Shown: in pieces, positions 56,459 to 64,000 of the stretch | How the letters are laid out: the number at the start of each line of letters is the position of its first letter | How positions within the stretch are numbered: position 1 is the stretch's first letter | Origin: Ga0077555 sp963761475 | Lineage (GTDB): Bacteria > Pseudomonadota > Alphaproteobacteria > Rhizobiales > Hyphomicrobiaceae | Direction of reading: 5' to 3' | Assembly: GCA_963761475.1 (NCBI GenBank) | Contig: CAVXGT010000027.1 | Span: 1-64,000 of the forward strand | Length of the DNA: 64,000 nucleotides | The notes under the pieces: model-generated | What the model was told of the DNA's origin: nothing | What the model saw: only the letters and a program-made list of their open reading frames with translations | Databases searched by the model: none | Made by a program: the position numbers and the translations under genes

Positions 56459-57848
56459 TCACATCTGGGCAGCATCAACAGTGGTGCCATCAGGCGTGCG
56501 GCCAATAACATCGCCGGCACCGTCCGTGGTGGCGAAGCGGCCAAGCGCGTCGCGGTTGGGATTGAATTTGGTCGTGGCATTGGTTTCGGAATCGGGGGCC
56601 GGAGAAAAGCCTGCCAATTCGCGCTTTTCCTCGGTCGTGAGGAACGAGGTTTTCTCGAGGGCCGACCATAGCGCTTCGCGTTCACCGGCAAGCGCCGGGA
56701 GCGTGTCGATGTCGATGTGCAAAGTAACCGGATCGCTGTAGGCGGGTGCGAGCCAGTGCGAGAGTTCGGCAGCGACGCGCTCGACCAGCGGCAGCACGGT
56801 CGAGCGCCAGAAGGTGCGCTGGGCTTCGGCGAGGTTGGCGTAGGTGTTGTCACCGGGAATGCCGAGCAGCATCGGTGGCACGCCGAGCGCCAGCGCAATC
56901 TCGCGGGCGGCGGTGTGGCGGGCCTCGATGAAGTCCATGTCTTTGGGGGACAGCGACATCGCCTTCCAGTCGAGACCGCCCTCAAGCAACAGCGGCCGGC
57001 CTGCATTGGTGGAGCCTTGGAAGCCGGACTTCGAGTTCGGCCTTGAGGCGCTCGATCTGCTCGCCCGAAAGGTTGCCGTCGCGGGCGGTGTAGACGATGG
57101 CCCCGGAGGGGCGCGCCGAGTTGTCGAGCAGCGCCTTGTTCCACTTCGACGCGGTGTTGTGCAGGTCGATGGCGCTGGCGGCGGCCTCGAGTGGCGAGAG
57201 GCCGTAGTGATCGTTCGTCGGGTGGAAGAGCTTGACGTGATGGACGCGGCGCACGCCAGGCTGGGCCTCGCTCGCAATACGCACCGTGCGGGCCCCGACG
57301 GTGTAGTCGAAGGCCTCGGGCCATCCGTCCGCGCCGGGCACGACTTTGATGCGGTCGGGGCGCAGAAGATGCAACTCCCGGACTTGCTCATCGACACTGA
57401 CGGCCTCGACGTAGGCGTTGCCGGAGACGAGCAGGTAGCCCACCAGGGCCTGCATGAACTCGGGCCAGGCCTGATGTGGGTTGGGACGGCGCAGCAGGTC
57501 TTTCAGCGGATGCTGCTCGATCTCGATGTCGCCGTCATAGGTAAGCAACGGCATGTGGGCGGCACATTCCGCGATCATCCGGACGCAGCGATAGACGATG
57601 GCATTCTGCATGAAGCCTTCGTTGGCGAAGGCGGTGTAGTCGCGCGGTGTCCACACGGGGCGGCGCAGATGCTCGAAGGCGATCAGCGGGCCAGCGGCGG
57701 AGGCTTTTTGCGAAGGCGCAGTCATGGGGTGCGTTTCGGATGTCCGCGCTGCGCCCGCCATGGGGACGCGCCCGAGAGCGCGGGGCGAGAGAAGCTGGGA
57801 GACGGACGCGGCAAGGCGCGCGCCGAGAGTGGCTGCGGCGGTGGGCAT
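56459..57848 (-). CDS. GTA phage portal protein (HK97 family) with C-terminal extension, one +1 indel
   Basis: About 462 residues; the portal through which DNA enters the capsid. Signatures: KASAAGPLIAFEHLRRPVWT, GFMQNAIVYRCVRMIAECAA, VSGNAYVEAVSV, HVKLFHPTNDHYGLSPLEAA, then in the second frame KDMDFIEARHTAAREIALAL and GVPPMLLGIPGDNTYANLAE. The frame changes near 57026, where an extra A in CTCGAAGTCC accounts for the shift; the corrected length fits. After the normal end (TTEEKRELAGFSP) an extra Asn/Thr-rich linker FNPNRDALGRFATTDG appears, of the kind that joins phage head proteins to effector domains, and the frame stops at TGA 56459. The start at 57848 has AGGA 8 nt upstream. Confidence 0.88.
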
Positions 57849-57982
57849 GCGATGATCCTGTGGCTTGGTCGGCGATCGTGAGGCGCGCACGGCGCGCCAT
57901 GGGGACCAGTCCCCATGCCCCGGGCGAGGGGACACCCCTCGCGCTCCCCGTTTATTGTGTGGGAGATAGAAGAGTGGGGGCG

Positions 57983-59300
57983 TTAGAGGCGGCGGATGAC
58001 GGGGTTGCGGGTGGTTGTCAGCATCAACTCGGTGAGCGCCCACACCAGCGCATCGACACGGTCGGGCGAGCGCCCTTCTGAAAGACCCTCAGGCCCGAAA
58101 TCGCACATCTGGTTTTCGAGCGCCGGAAACTCTCCGACATGGACGACGCGGTTCTCGGCATAGAGCGCAGCGATGGGCTCCGCCCGGGCGAACTTACCCC
58201 TGGAGGCATGTACTTTTTTAACAGGGGCGTTGGGATCGACCGAGCGGATGACGTTGACGACGAGATCGCCGCCCTGGTTGGCCTCCGCAACGATGCGGTC
58301 GGCCTGGAAGTCGCGGTAGGCGGCGATGACGGCGCGGGCCCAGGTGGCGGGATCGCGCCCCTGCAGCGAGCGGTCTGCGAGGACGTAGGCCCGGTTGTCG
58401 GGGCCGAGGCCGCCAACGACGATGCCGCAGGTGTCTGCGTTCTCGGTTGCGGTAACGGGTGGGTCGACGGCGACCACGATGCGTGACAACTCCGGCGCGA
58501 TGCGGGTGCGGGCCTCGACCAGCCACTTGCGTTGCCAAAGGCTGTCCGGCCGCTCCGTGATGACCTCGCCGTCGAGTTCCTGGCGACCGAGAGCGGTGCC
58601 GGCATAGATGCGCGTGACCTCGGCGATGAAGGCTGGCGCGAGGTTGGCGGCGTTGTCGACCGTGCGGGCCCGGGTGACGGCGGTCGCTTCATCGGCGATG
58701 ATGCCTTTCATGAGCTTGGTGGCCCGCGGCGTGGTCGTGACGGCCTGGCGCGGCAGGGCGCCGAGACGAAGGCCGAACTGCAGCATGTCCCAGGCGCGGT
58801 TGCCCCGTTTCCAGCGGCCGATCTCGTCGCACCAGGCCGCATCGAACTGCGGGCCGCGCAAACCTTCCGGGTCTTCCGCCGAATAGAACTGGGCGATGGC
58901 GCCGTTGGGCCAGACGAGTTGGCCGCGCGAGATTTCAAGGTGCGGGCGCTCAGCTGCCGGATGCACCGACATCAGACCCGACACGCCTTCGATCATGACC
59001 GCGCGAACGTGCGCCTGGGTCGGGCCGACAAGAGCGATGCGACGCGCCGCCGGCTCGCCGGGCCAGAGCCCGAGCGCAATGGCGCGCACCCACTCGGCCC
59101 CAGCGCGCGTTTTACCGGAGCCCCGTCCCGCCGAGCAGCAGCCACGTGCGCCAGGCGTTGCCATTGGCGGCATGGAGCGGCGGCAACTGGTCGTCGCGCG
59201 CCCACAGTTGCCAATCGTAGGCGACCAGGCGGGCCAACGCGTCGTCTCCAAGCGTATCACGCAGTGCCGCCTCACGCGCTGCGGCCGGCAGCTTCGACAA
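57983..59300 (-). CDS. GTA terminase large subunit, one +1 indel
   Basis: About 438 residues; the ATPase/nuclease that packages DNA into the particle. The N-terminal ATPase has a Walker A at LLLGGRGSGKTRAGAEWV, which appears only after removing an extra G near 59128; upstream of it the frame reads LSKLPAAAREAALRDTL and YDWQLWARDDQLPP, as in GTA terminases. Walker B-like FDAAWCDEIGRW, the coupling motif TTTPRAT and the nuclease Asp residues (VAVDPPVTATENADTCG, RIVAEANQGGDLV, PDRVDALVWAL) follow. The start is uncertain; a TTG at 59300 fits the family N-terminus and overlaps the end of the small-terminase-like gene. Confidence 0.9.
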
Positions 59301-59883
59301 GGCGTGAAAGGCGCTCCGCAAGCTCGCGGCGGCAGCGCTCCGCCTCGTCGGCAAGATCGGTAGCGGGTTGGGTTGTGCCGCGGCTTCGGCTGGAGGAGGC
59401 AACGCCAGTTTCCATCTCCGTGATTTTCTCAAGGTTGTCGATCAAGGCACCGATGGCGCGGGTCTCGCGCTCGTGGTCGGTCGCCGGTGTCACGTCGTTT
59501 TCGGCAAGGTCCTTGCTCATGCGGCGCTCCAGTTGCTCCAGTTTCATGTCGATCGCGCCAACCAGCCGTTCGAGCAACTGGCGGCGAGGATTGTGGGGGC
59601 GGGCGCCGCTGGGGGCGGCTGGCGAAGTGTCTGATGCAGTGACCGTATCCGGCGCAGCGGTGGGGTTTGCAGCCTCGGCCCGAGATGAGGGCTTGGCGCC
59701 TTTCGGTCTGCGCGGCGGCGGAAAGGGCCGGGGATTTGCGCGGCGCCATTTCTCACGCCGCCTCCGATTGTCGAAGTCCCGGGCGGAGATGCCGGCAGCG
59801 GCGCAAATCTCGGTAACCGGGTCCTGGCTGGTCTCGTAGCGGTGACGGATCGCCGCCCAGTCGGGCGGAGTGCCTTGCGTCAT
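59272..59883 (-). CDS. GTA small terminase-like DNA-binding protein
   Basis: A 203-residue protein, first gene of the GTA-like cluster. The N-terminal helix-turn-helix (DWAAIRHRYETSQDPVTEIC, AAAGISARDFDNRRRREKW) is of the small-terminase/recognition type, followed by a Pro/Ala-rich linker and a C-terminal coiled coil (LLERLVGAIDMKLEQLERRM, then EAERCRRELAERLSRLVEA). GTA small terminases diverge in sequence, so the assignment leans on position and the HTH. The ATG at 59883 follows AGGAG. Its 3' end overlaps the terminase start by 29 bp. Confidence 0.78.
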   Translation of the reverse strand: MTQGTPPDWAAIRHRYETSQDPVTEICAAAGISARDFDNRRRREKWRRANPRPFPPPRRPKGAKPSSRAEAANPTAAPDTVTASDTSPAAPSGARPHNPRRQLLERLVGAIDMKLEQLERRMSKDLAENDVTPATDHERETRAIGALIDNLEKITEMETGVASSSRSRGTTQPATDLADEAERCRRELAERLSRLVEAAGRSA

Positions 59884-60287
59884 GTCTGCTCCTGGAGAAG
59901 GCGGCTCGGTGGGCTTCATCGGCCGGGTGCCTGAAGCACCGTGCGAACGCGGCTGGCGTCGGCAGCGGGCTGGCAGTCCTTCAGCGAGGAGAGCGGGAAC
60001 GCGACGGGGCGGCTGCAGCAGATTTGATCCGCCGGGGCGCTCGCCCAACTGTCGCGTTATACCTGAAAACTACACAATGACCGTCACGCTGTCAAATGGA
60101 AATGCAGTACAAACAAGAAAAATGTGCAAGGAAACAAAGTATACGAGAATATATATTCTGGCTGAATGCATGGTATCACAAGTAAATGGCGCGGGGATAA
60201 CTTTGACGTTGCGCCCGGGCGTCACGCTTTCGGCGACGCCCACCCCCCGACTGACCAGGCAGCGCCAGCGCGGCGCCGACCGTCTGC
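59884..60287. other. 404-bp intergenic region upstream of the GTA-like cluster
   Basis: It contains a strikingly AT-rich stretch (about 60080-60200) unlike the GC-rich surroundings, with the candidate promoter at 60067-60095. A GGGCGTC/GACGCCC stem (60217-60223 and 60235-60241) lies downstream of the SDR gene stop. No gene was recognised. Confidence 0.55.
60067..60095 (-). promoter_or_regulatory. candidate promoter for the GTA-like cluster
   Basis: On the minus strand TTGACA (60095-60090) is followed after 17 nt by TAGTTT (60072-60067). The -35 is a perfect consensus match and the -10 is weak (3 of 6). It lies 184 bp upstream of the small terminase gene, at the edge of an AT-rich stretch. 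It is the only clear promoter candidate before the whole minus-strand cluster; whether CtrA or another regulator acts here cannot be told. Confidence 0.45.
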
Positions 60288-61061
60288 TCAAAGTGAGCCC
60301 GTCATGCCGCCATCGACGTAGAGCACATGGCCGGTGACGAAGCTTGCAGCGTCGGACGCGAGATAAACGGCGGCGCCCACGAGCTCGTCCACCTTGCCCC
60401 ATCGCCCGAGCGGCGCGCGGCCGGCAATCCAGCTCGAGAATGCCGGGTCCGCAACGAGTGCGGCGTTGAGCTCGGTCTCGAAGTAGCCTGGCCCGATGCC
60501 GTTGACGCGGATGCCATGGCGGCCCCAGTCGACGGCCATGCCCTTGGTGAGCATCTTCACGCCACCCTTGGCGGCGGTGTAGGGCACGACAGTGGCGCGG
60601 CCGAGCTCGCTCATGACCGAGCAGATGTTGATGATCGATCCCCTCTTGCGCGGGATCATGTGCCGCGCCACCGCCTTCGAGACATAGAACAGGCTGTCGA
60701 GGTTGGTGGCGATGACCTCGCGCCAGGTCTCGTCGGCGATCTCCTCGAGCGGCGCGCGGCGTTGGATGCCCGCATTGTTGATGAGGATGTCGATGGCGCC
60801 GACTTCGGCCTCGATCTGAGCGATTGCGCGCGCGGCCCCCTGGCTGTCGGTCACGTCGAACACGGCGCCGAAAGCCTTGCCGCCATCGGCCTTGATGGAG
60901 CTGACGACGGCCTCGACCTTGGCTGGCGTGCGGCCGTTGATGACGACGGTGGCGCCAGCGCCGGAAAGCCCTCGCGCCAGCGCCTCGCCGATGCCAGCCG
61001 ACGAGCCGGTGACGAGGGCCACGCGGCCGTCGAGCTTGAAAAGGTCCAGGGGGGATGCCAT
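60288..61061 (-). CDS. SDR family oxidoreductase, gluconate 5-dehydrogenase-like
   Basis: A 257-residue short-chain dehydrogenase. Motifs: VALVTGSSAGIGEALARGLS (TGxxxGIG), NNAGIQ, NICSVMSELG (catalytic Ser), YTAAKGG (catalytic Tyr/Lys) and the end HVLYVDGGMTGSL. FKLDGRVALVTG at the start and the closing pattern are typical of IdnO/Gno-type enzymes, which interconvert gluconate and 5-ketogluconate. It is divergent from an L-idonate 5-dehydrogenase-like gene, so the two probably form an idonate/gluconate route. The ATG at 61061 gives the usual N-terminus. Confidence 0.86.
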   Translation of the reverse strand: MASPLDLFKLDGRVALVTGSSAGIGEALARGLSGAGATVVINGRTPAKVEAVVSSIKADGGKAFGAVFDVTDSQGAARAIAQIEAEVGAIDILINNAGIQRRAPLEEIADETWREVIATNLDSLFYVSKAVARHMIPRKRGSIINICSVMSELGRATVVPYTAAKGGVKMLTKGMAVDWGRHGIRVNGIGPGYFETELNAALVADPAFSSWIAGRAPLGRWGKVDELVGAAVYLASDAASFVTGHVLYVDGGMTGSL

Positions 61062-61178
61062 CGGATGTGCTCGCTGAGTTCGAGGGAGTGGGCGTGAGGC
61101 CATGGCAAGCGCCGGGCGCATGCTGTAAGTGCTGCAATAGCGTTCCCGGGCAAAACTGCCAACCATCGAGGACCTGCC

Positions 61179-62216
61179 ATGCGCGCCGTCGTCATCCACG
61201 CCCCCCACGATCTACGGATCGATAGCGCCGAGAGCCGCGCACCGGGACCCGGTGAAGTCGAGATCGCCCTCGAGGCCGGCGGCATCTGCGGCTCCGACCT
61301 GCACTACTACCATGCCGGCGGTTTCGGCACCGTGCGCATCCGCCAGCCGATGGTGCTCGGCCATGAGGTGGCGGGTCGTGTCGCAAGGTGTGGCAGCGGG
61401 GTCGAGGGACTTGCCCTCGGCACCCGCGTTGCCGTCAGTCCGAGCCGGCCGTGCAATGCCTGCCGCTATTGCCTCGAAGGCCGCCAGATGCATTGCCTCG
61501 ACATGCGCTTCTACGGCAGTGCGATGCGCTTTCCCCATGTGCAGGGCGCGTTCCAGGAGGTGCTGGTGGCCGATGCCGGCCAGTGTCATCCCGTGCCCGA
61601 GACGTTGTCGGCAGGTGAGGCTGCCATGGCCGAGCCGCTGGCGGTGGCGCTGCATGCCGTGCGTCAGGCCGGCCCCATGCTCGGCAAACGTGTCATCATC
61701 ACGGGCTCGGGCCCGATTGGTGCGCTGTGCGCTCTGGCAGCGCGCCGAGCCGGGGCCCTCGAGATCGTCATGACCGATGTCTCGGACGCGCCGGCAGCCC
61801 TGATGCTGCGTCTCGGCGCCGACCGCTTCGTCAACGTCACGACCAGCGACGATGCCATGGTCGCCTATGCCACCGATAAAGGCAGTTTCGATTGCGCGCT
61901 CGAAGCCTCCGGCAATCAGCGCGCGCTCGCCGGATTGCTGGACGTGGTGCGGCCGAAGGGGCGCATCGTGCAGGTGGGACTGGGCGGCGAGATGACGGTG
62001 CCGATGAATACGGTGGTGGCGAAAGAGCTCGAGCTGCACGGCACGTTCCGCTTCCACGAGGAGTTTGCCCTCGCGGTCGCAGCCCTGTCGCGTGGCCAGA
62101 TCGACGTGCGCCCGCTGATCACCGCGACCATGCCGTTCACCGAGGCCAAGGCCGCCTTCGAGCTGGCCTCCGACCGGACGCAGGCGATGAAGGTGCAATT
62201 GGCGTTTGCCGGCTGA
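61179..62216 (+). CDS. zinc-dependent alcohol dehydrogenase, L-idonate 5-dehydrogenase-like
   Basis: A 345-residue medium-chain dehydrogenase. The catalytic zinc ligands are in CGSDLHYYHAG (Cys) and GHEVAG (His/Glu). The structural zinc loop CNACRYCLEGRQMHC has all four cysteines. The Rossmann motif is ITGSGPIGALCALAA. GGICGSDLHYYHAGGFGTVR is the pattern of L-idonate 5-dehydrogenase, which oxidises L-idonate to 5-ketogluconate, the substrate reduced by the divergent SDR gene. No transporter or IdnR-type regulator gene is seen nearby. Confidence 0.88.
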   Translation: MRAVVIHAPHDLRIDSAESRAPGPGEVEIALEAGGICGSDLHYYHAGGFGTVRIRQPMVLGHEVAGRVARCGSGVEGLALGTRVAVSPSRPCNACRYCLEGRQMHCLDMRFYGSAMRFPHVQGAFQEVLVADAGQCHPVPETLSAGEAAMAEPLAVALHAVRQAGPMLGKRVIITGSGPIGALCALAARRAGALEIVMTDVSDAPAALMLRLGADRFVNVTTSDDAMVAYATDKGSFDCALEASGNQRALAGLLDVVRPKGRIVQVGLGGEMTVPMNTVVAKELELHGTFRFHEEFALAVAALSRGQIDVRPLITATMPFTEAKAAFELASDRTQAMKVQLAFAG

Positions 62217-62275
62217 CGACGGCGCGTCACTGCCGACCGACAGCAACCTGACGCAGCCAGCACGCCACCAGGCCG

Positions 62276-62444
62276 CTAGTGTTCCGGTTCTGACATTTGC
62301 TTCCCGGTTCGGCTAGGCTCTGAGCCAATGTCAGAACCATTTGGAACACTGGCAACTCTATGTTCCTAGTGTAGCTTTGGCACCTGAAGTTTGGTCGCTA
62401 GCCAAGCCGCAGGCGGTTGCCAAACGTCTGGTGCGCTACACTAG
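62276..62444. repeat. double-hairpin repeat element, copy B
   Basis: Exactly 169 bp, aligning without gaps to copy A (3604-3772). Hairpin 1 pairs CTAGTGTTCC with GGAACACTGG and GGTTCTGACATTTG with its near-complement, leaving a 4-nt ATTT bulge at the same place as in copy A. Hairpin 2 pairs CTAGTGTAGC with GCTACACTAG and GCACCTGA with its partner, leaving a 4-nt bulge on the left arm. Stem differences from copy A are mostly paired on both arms. The last CTAG (62441-62444) contains the stop codon of the acyl-CoA synthetase gene. Confidence 0.85.
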
Positions 62445-64000
62445 GCCTTGAGAACCACTAGCGCATCGGCGGCGCGCACGCCCTCGCCCTTGGCACCGAC
62501 GAAGACGGGATTGATGTCCATCTCCTTGAGCCGGTCTCCGAGCCCGGCCGCCATGCGGGACACATCGACCAGCATCTGTGCGAGCGCATCCTTGTCGGCC
62601 GCCGGCTTGCCGCGGTAGCCGTCGAAAATCTTGGCCGCCCTGAGTTCGCCGATCATGTCGTGCGCGGTTGCGAGATCGAAGGGCGCGATGCGGAAGGTGA
62701 CGTCCTTCAGAACCTCGGTGAGAATGCCCCCGAGGCCGAGCACGACCGACGGTCCGAAGCCCTCGTCGTTGACGACGCCGATCAGCGCTTCGAGGCCCGA
62801 TGCCATCTCGGAGACCAGCACGCCATCGATGTTCGCGCCAGCCTTGTACGCCCGCCCGCTGGCAATCACCTCGGCGGCGGCGGCATCAAGATCCCCGGCT
62901 CCGATGCCGAGCTTGACGCCGCCGGCTTCCGTCTTGTGGGCGATGTCGCGCGACACGATCTTGACTGCGAACGGTCCATTGAGGCCACGGGTGGCCGCCG
63001 CCATGTCGCCGCCGACCGGCACCAGGACTTCGGACGTCACCGGCACGCCATAGGCTTTGAGGATCGCCTTGCTCTCCGCCTCCGACAGCGTCACGTCGCC
63101 AGCGGGAAGCCTCACGCTCGAGGGCATCGGTGCAGGCGCCGGCATCGTGCGTGGCAGCAGGCGACGGCGATCCTCGGCAAACCTGGCAAGCGTGGCCGCA
63201 GCCTTGGCGCCGCGCGCTGGCGTCGGCAGGAACGGCACGCCCGCGTCCGTGAAGATCTTCCAGGCGTCTTCCGAGCGCGACCGGCGTCCCGACCACACGA
63301 CCTGCACTGGTTTTGTAGTCTTGGCGGCCGCAGCCGCAATCGCAATGGCGCAGTTCTTGGCCCCCTCGCCAGGGAGCGAAGCCAGCAGCAGCGACAACTG
63401 GTCGATGCCGGGATCGGCGAGCACGACGTCGAGCGTGCGGGTGAAGAGGTCGGGCTGGTTGATGACGGAGGCGGTGGTGTCGGCGGGATTGTCGGCCGAG
63501 CCGAACGCCGGGATGATCTCGCCGAGCGCCTTGACGGTGTCGGCTGAGAAGCTCGGCAGGCTGAGGCCCTCTTTGACGGCCCGGTCGGCGAACACGATGC
63601 CCGATCCTCCGGAAATCGAGAGCACGCCGATCGAGCGGCCCGCCGGCCAGCGTTGGGCGGCAGCGACCTTGGCGAAATCGGAAATCTCCTCGACGTCCTG
63701 GGTCTCGATCAGGCCGGATTGGCGGAAGGCGGCTCGGTAGAGATCGTAATTGCCGGTCATGTTGGCGGTGTGCGAGGCCGCAGCCTTGGTGCCGGCCTCG
63801 GTCTGCGCGCCCTTCCAGATCAGCACGGGCTTGCCTGCCGCAAGCGATTTGCGCCCGACGTCGAGCAGCGCTCGGGCATCGGGTGTGCCTTCCATGTAGG
63901 CGAAGGCAAGGCTGGTGCCGGGATCGTCGAGGAAGTCGGCCAACAGCTCGGGCATGGTGATGTTGGTTTCGTTGCCGGTCGAAACCACATGGCGAAAGCC
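62441..64000 (-). CDS. acetate--CoA ligase family protein (ADP-forming), 5' end outside the window
   Basis: 519 residues are present; the N-terminal CoA-binding domain lies beyond the window edge, since the frame stays open at 64000 (GFRHVVSTGNETN). The visible part has the CoA-ligase domain with the swinging-helix His in AASHTANMTGN, the IGVLSISGGSGIVFADRA segment and AFGSADNPADTTA, then an ATP-grasp domain with ILKAYGVPVTSE, VKIVSRDIAHKTEAGGVKLG and LKEMDINPVFV. Such enzymes convert acyl-CoA, ADP and phosphate to acid, CoA and ATP, or the reverse; the acyl substrate is unknown. The stop codon TAG is supplied by the double-hairpin repeat. Confidence 0.9.
   Translation of the reverse strand, partial: GFRHVVSTGNETNITMPELLADFLDDPGTSLAFAYMEGTPDARALLDVGRKSLAAGKPVLIWKGAQTEAGTKAAASHTANMTGNYDLYRAAFRQSGLIETQDVEEISDFAKVAAAQRWPAGRSIGVLSISGGSGIVFADRAVKEGLSLPSFSADTVKALGEIIPAFGSADNPADTTASVINQPDLFTRTLDVVLADPGIDQLSLLLASLPGEGAKNCAIAIAAAAAKTTKPVQVVWSGRRSRSEDAWKIFTDAGVPFLPTPARGAKAAATLARFAEDRRRLLPRTMPAPAPMPSSVRLPAGDVTLSEAESKAILKAYGVPVTSEVLVPVGGDMAAATRGLNGPFAVKIVSRDIAHKTEAGGVKLGIGAGDLDAAAAEVIASGRAYKAGANIDGVLVSEMASGLEALIGVVNDEGFGPSVVLGLGGILTEVLKDVTFRIAPFDLATAHDMIGELRAAKIFDGYRGKPAADKDALAQMLVDVSRMAAGLGDRLKEMDINPVFVGAKGEGVRAADALVVLKA

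Noticed and set aside
56209..57324. 371-residue alternative frame across portal and the toxin tail
   Set aside because: Arg/Pro/Ser-rich out-of-frame translation; the portal and tail frames carry the recognisable sequence.
42179..59883. Ordinary temperate prophage
   Set aside because: No integrase, repressor, replication or lysogeny genes and no att-like repeats were seen; gene order and the short tape measure match GTAs.

Overview
The window is GC-rich chromosomal DNA of an alphaproteobacterium, most likely order Hyphomicrobiales (Rhizobiales). The evidence is the combination of a histone-deacetylase-like/xseB/dxs/tlyA block, a cycHJKL-type cytochrome c maturation operon next to a FeuP/FeuQ-like two-component system, and a complete gene transfer agent (GTA)-like structural cluster. 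No rRNA, tRNA or CRISPR array was recognised.

Layout. 1-1692: an IS1182-family insertion sequence with terminal inverted repeats. 1.8-7.7 kb: a methyltransferase, an SDR oxidoreductase, a 169-bp double-hairpin repeat and dnaE. 7.7-11.7 kb: glcE/glcD and a divergent LysR regulator. 11.7-17.8 kb: an RNA methyltransferase, tlyA, dxs, xseB and a histone-deacetylase-like hydrolase. 17.9-25.5 kb: a small secreted protein, a Gfo/Idh/MocA oxidoreductase, a LOG-family protein, an aldo/keto reductase and a very large phospholipase D/metallophosphoesterase/membrane fusion. 25.7-31.0 kb: mtnP, def, fmt, an EEP-family hydrolase and gamma-glutamyltransferase. 31.3-34.3 kb: a Ser/Thr kinase with a long coiled coil, and a small secreted protein. 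34.4-42.1 kb: ccmH, ccmF, ccmE, ccmI, a glycine-zipper lipoprotein, FeuQ/FeuP-like regulators and a small periplasmic protein. 42.2-59.9 kb, minus strand: the GTA-like cluster from small terminase to host-specificity protein and a peptidoglycan hydrolase. 60.3-64.0 kb: an idnO/idnD-like divergent pair, the second copy of the double-hairpin repeat and a truncated acyl-CoA synthetase (ADP-forming).

Two things stand out. First, between portal and prohead protease the GTA-like cluster carries what looks like a polymorphic toxin module. The portal has a C-terminal extension that runs in frame, through two nonsense codons and one frameshift, into a toxin-like tail. An intact acidic immunity-like gene starts 3 nt after the tail ends, followed by a scarred duplicate of portal sequence. 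Second, two 169-bp copies of a double-hairpin element lie 58.7 kb apart. They align without gaps and differ by compensatory base changes in the stems; one copy supplies the stop codon of its neighbour.

Several otherwise well-conserved genes (dxs, the HDAC-like gene, the phospholipase D fusion, terL, portal, the GTA host-specificity gene) are broken by single-base indels, most of them insertions. Because dxs should be essential and no other decay is visible in these genes, I read most of these as sequence or assembly errors. The toxin tail differs in also having two apparent C-to-T nonsense changes.
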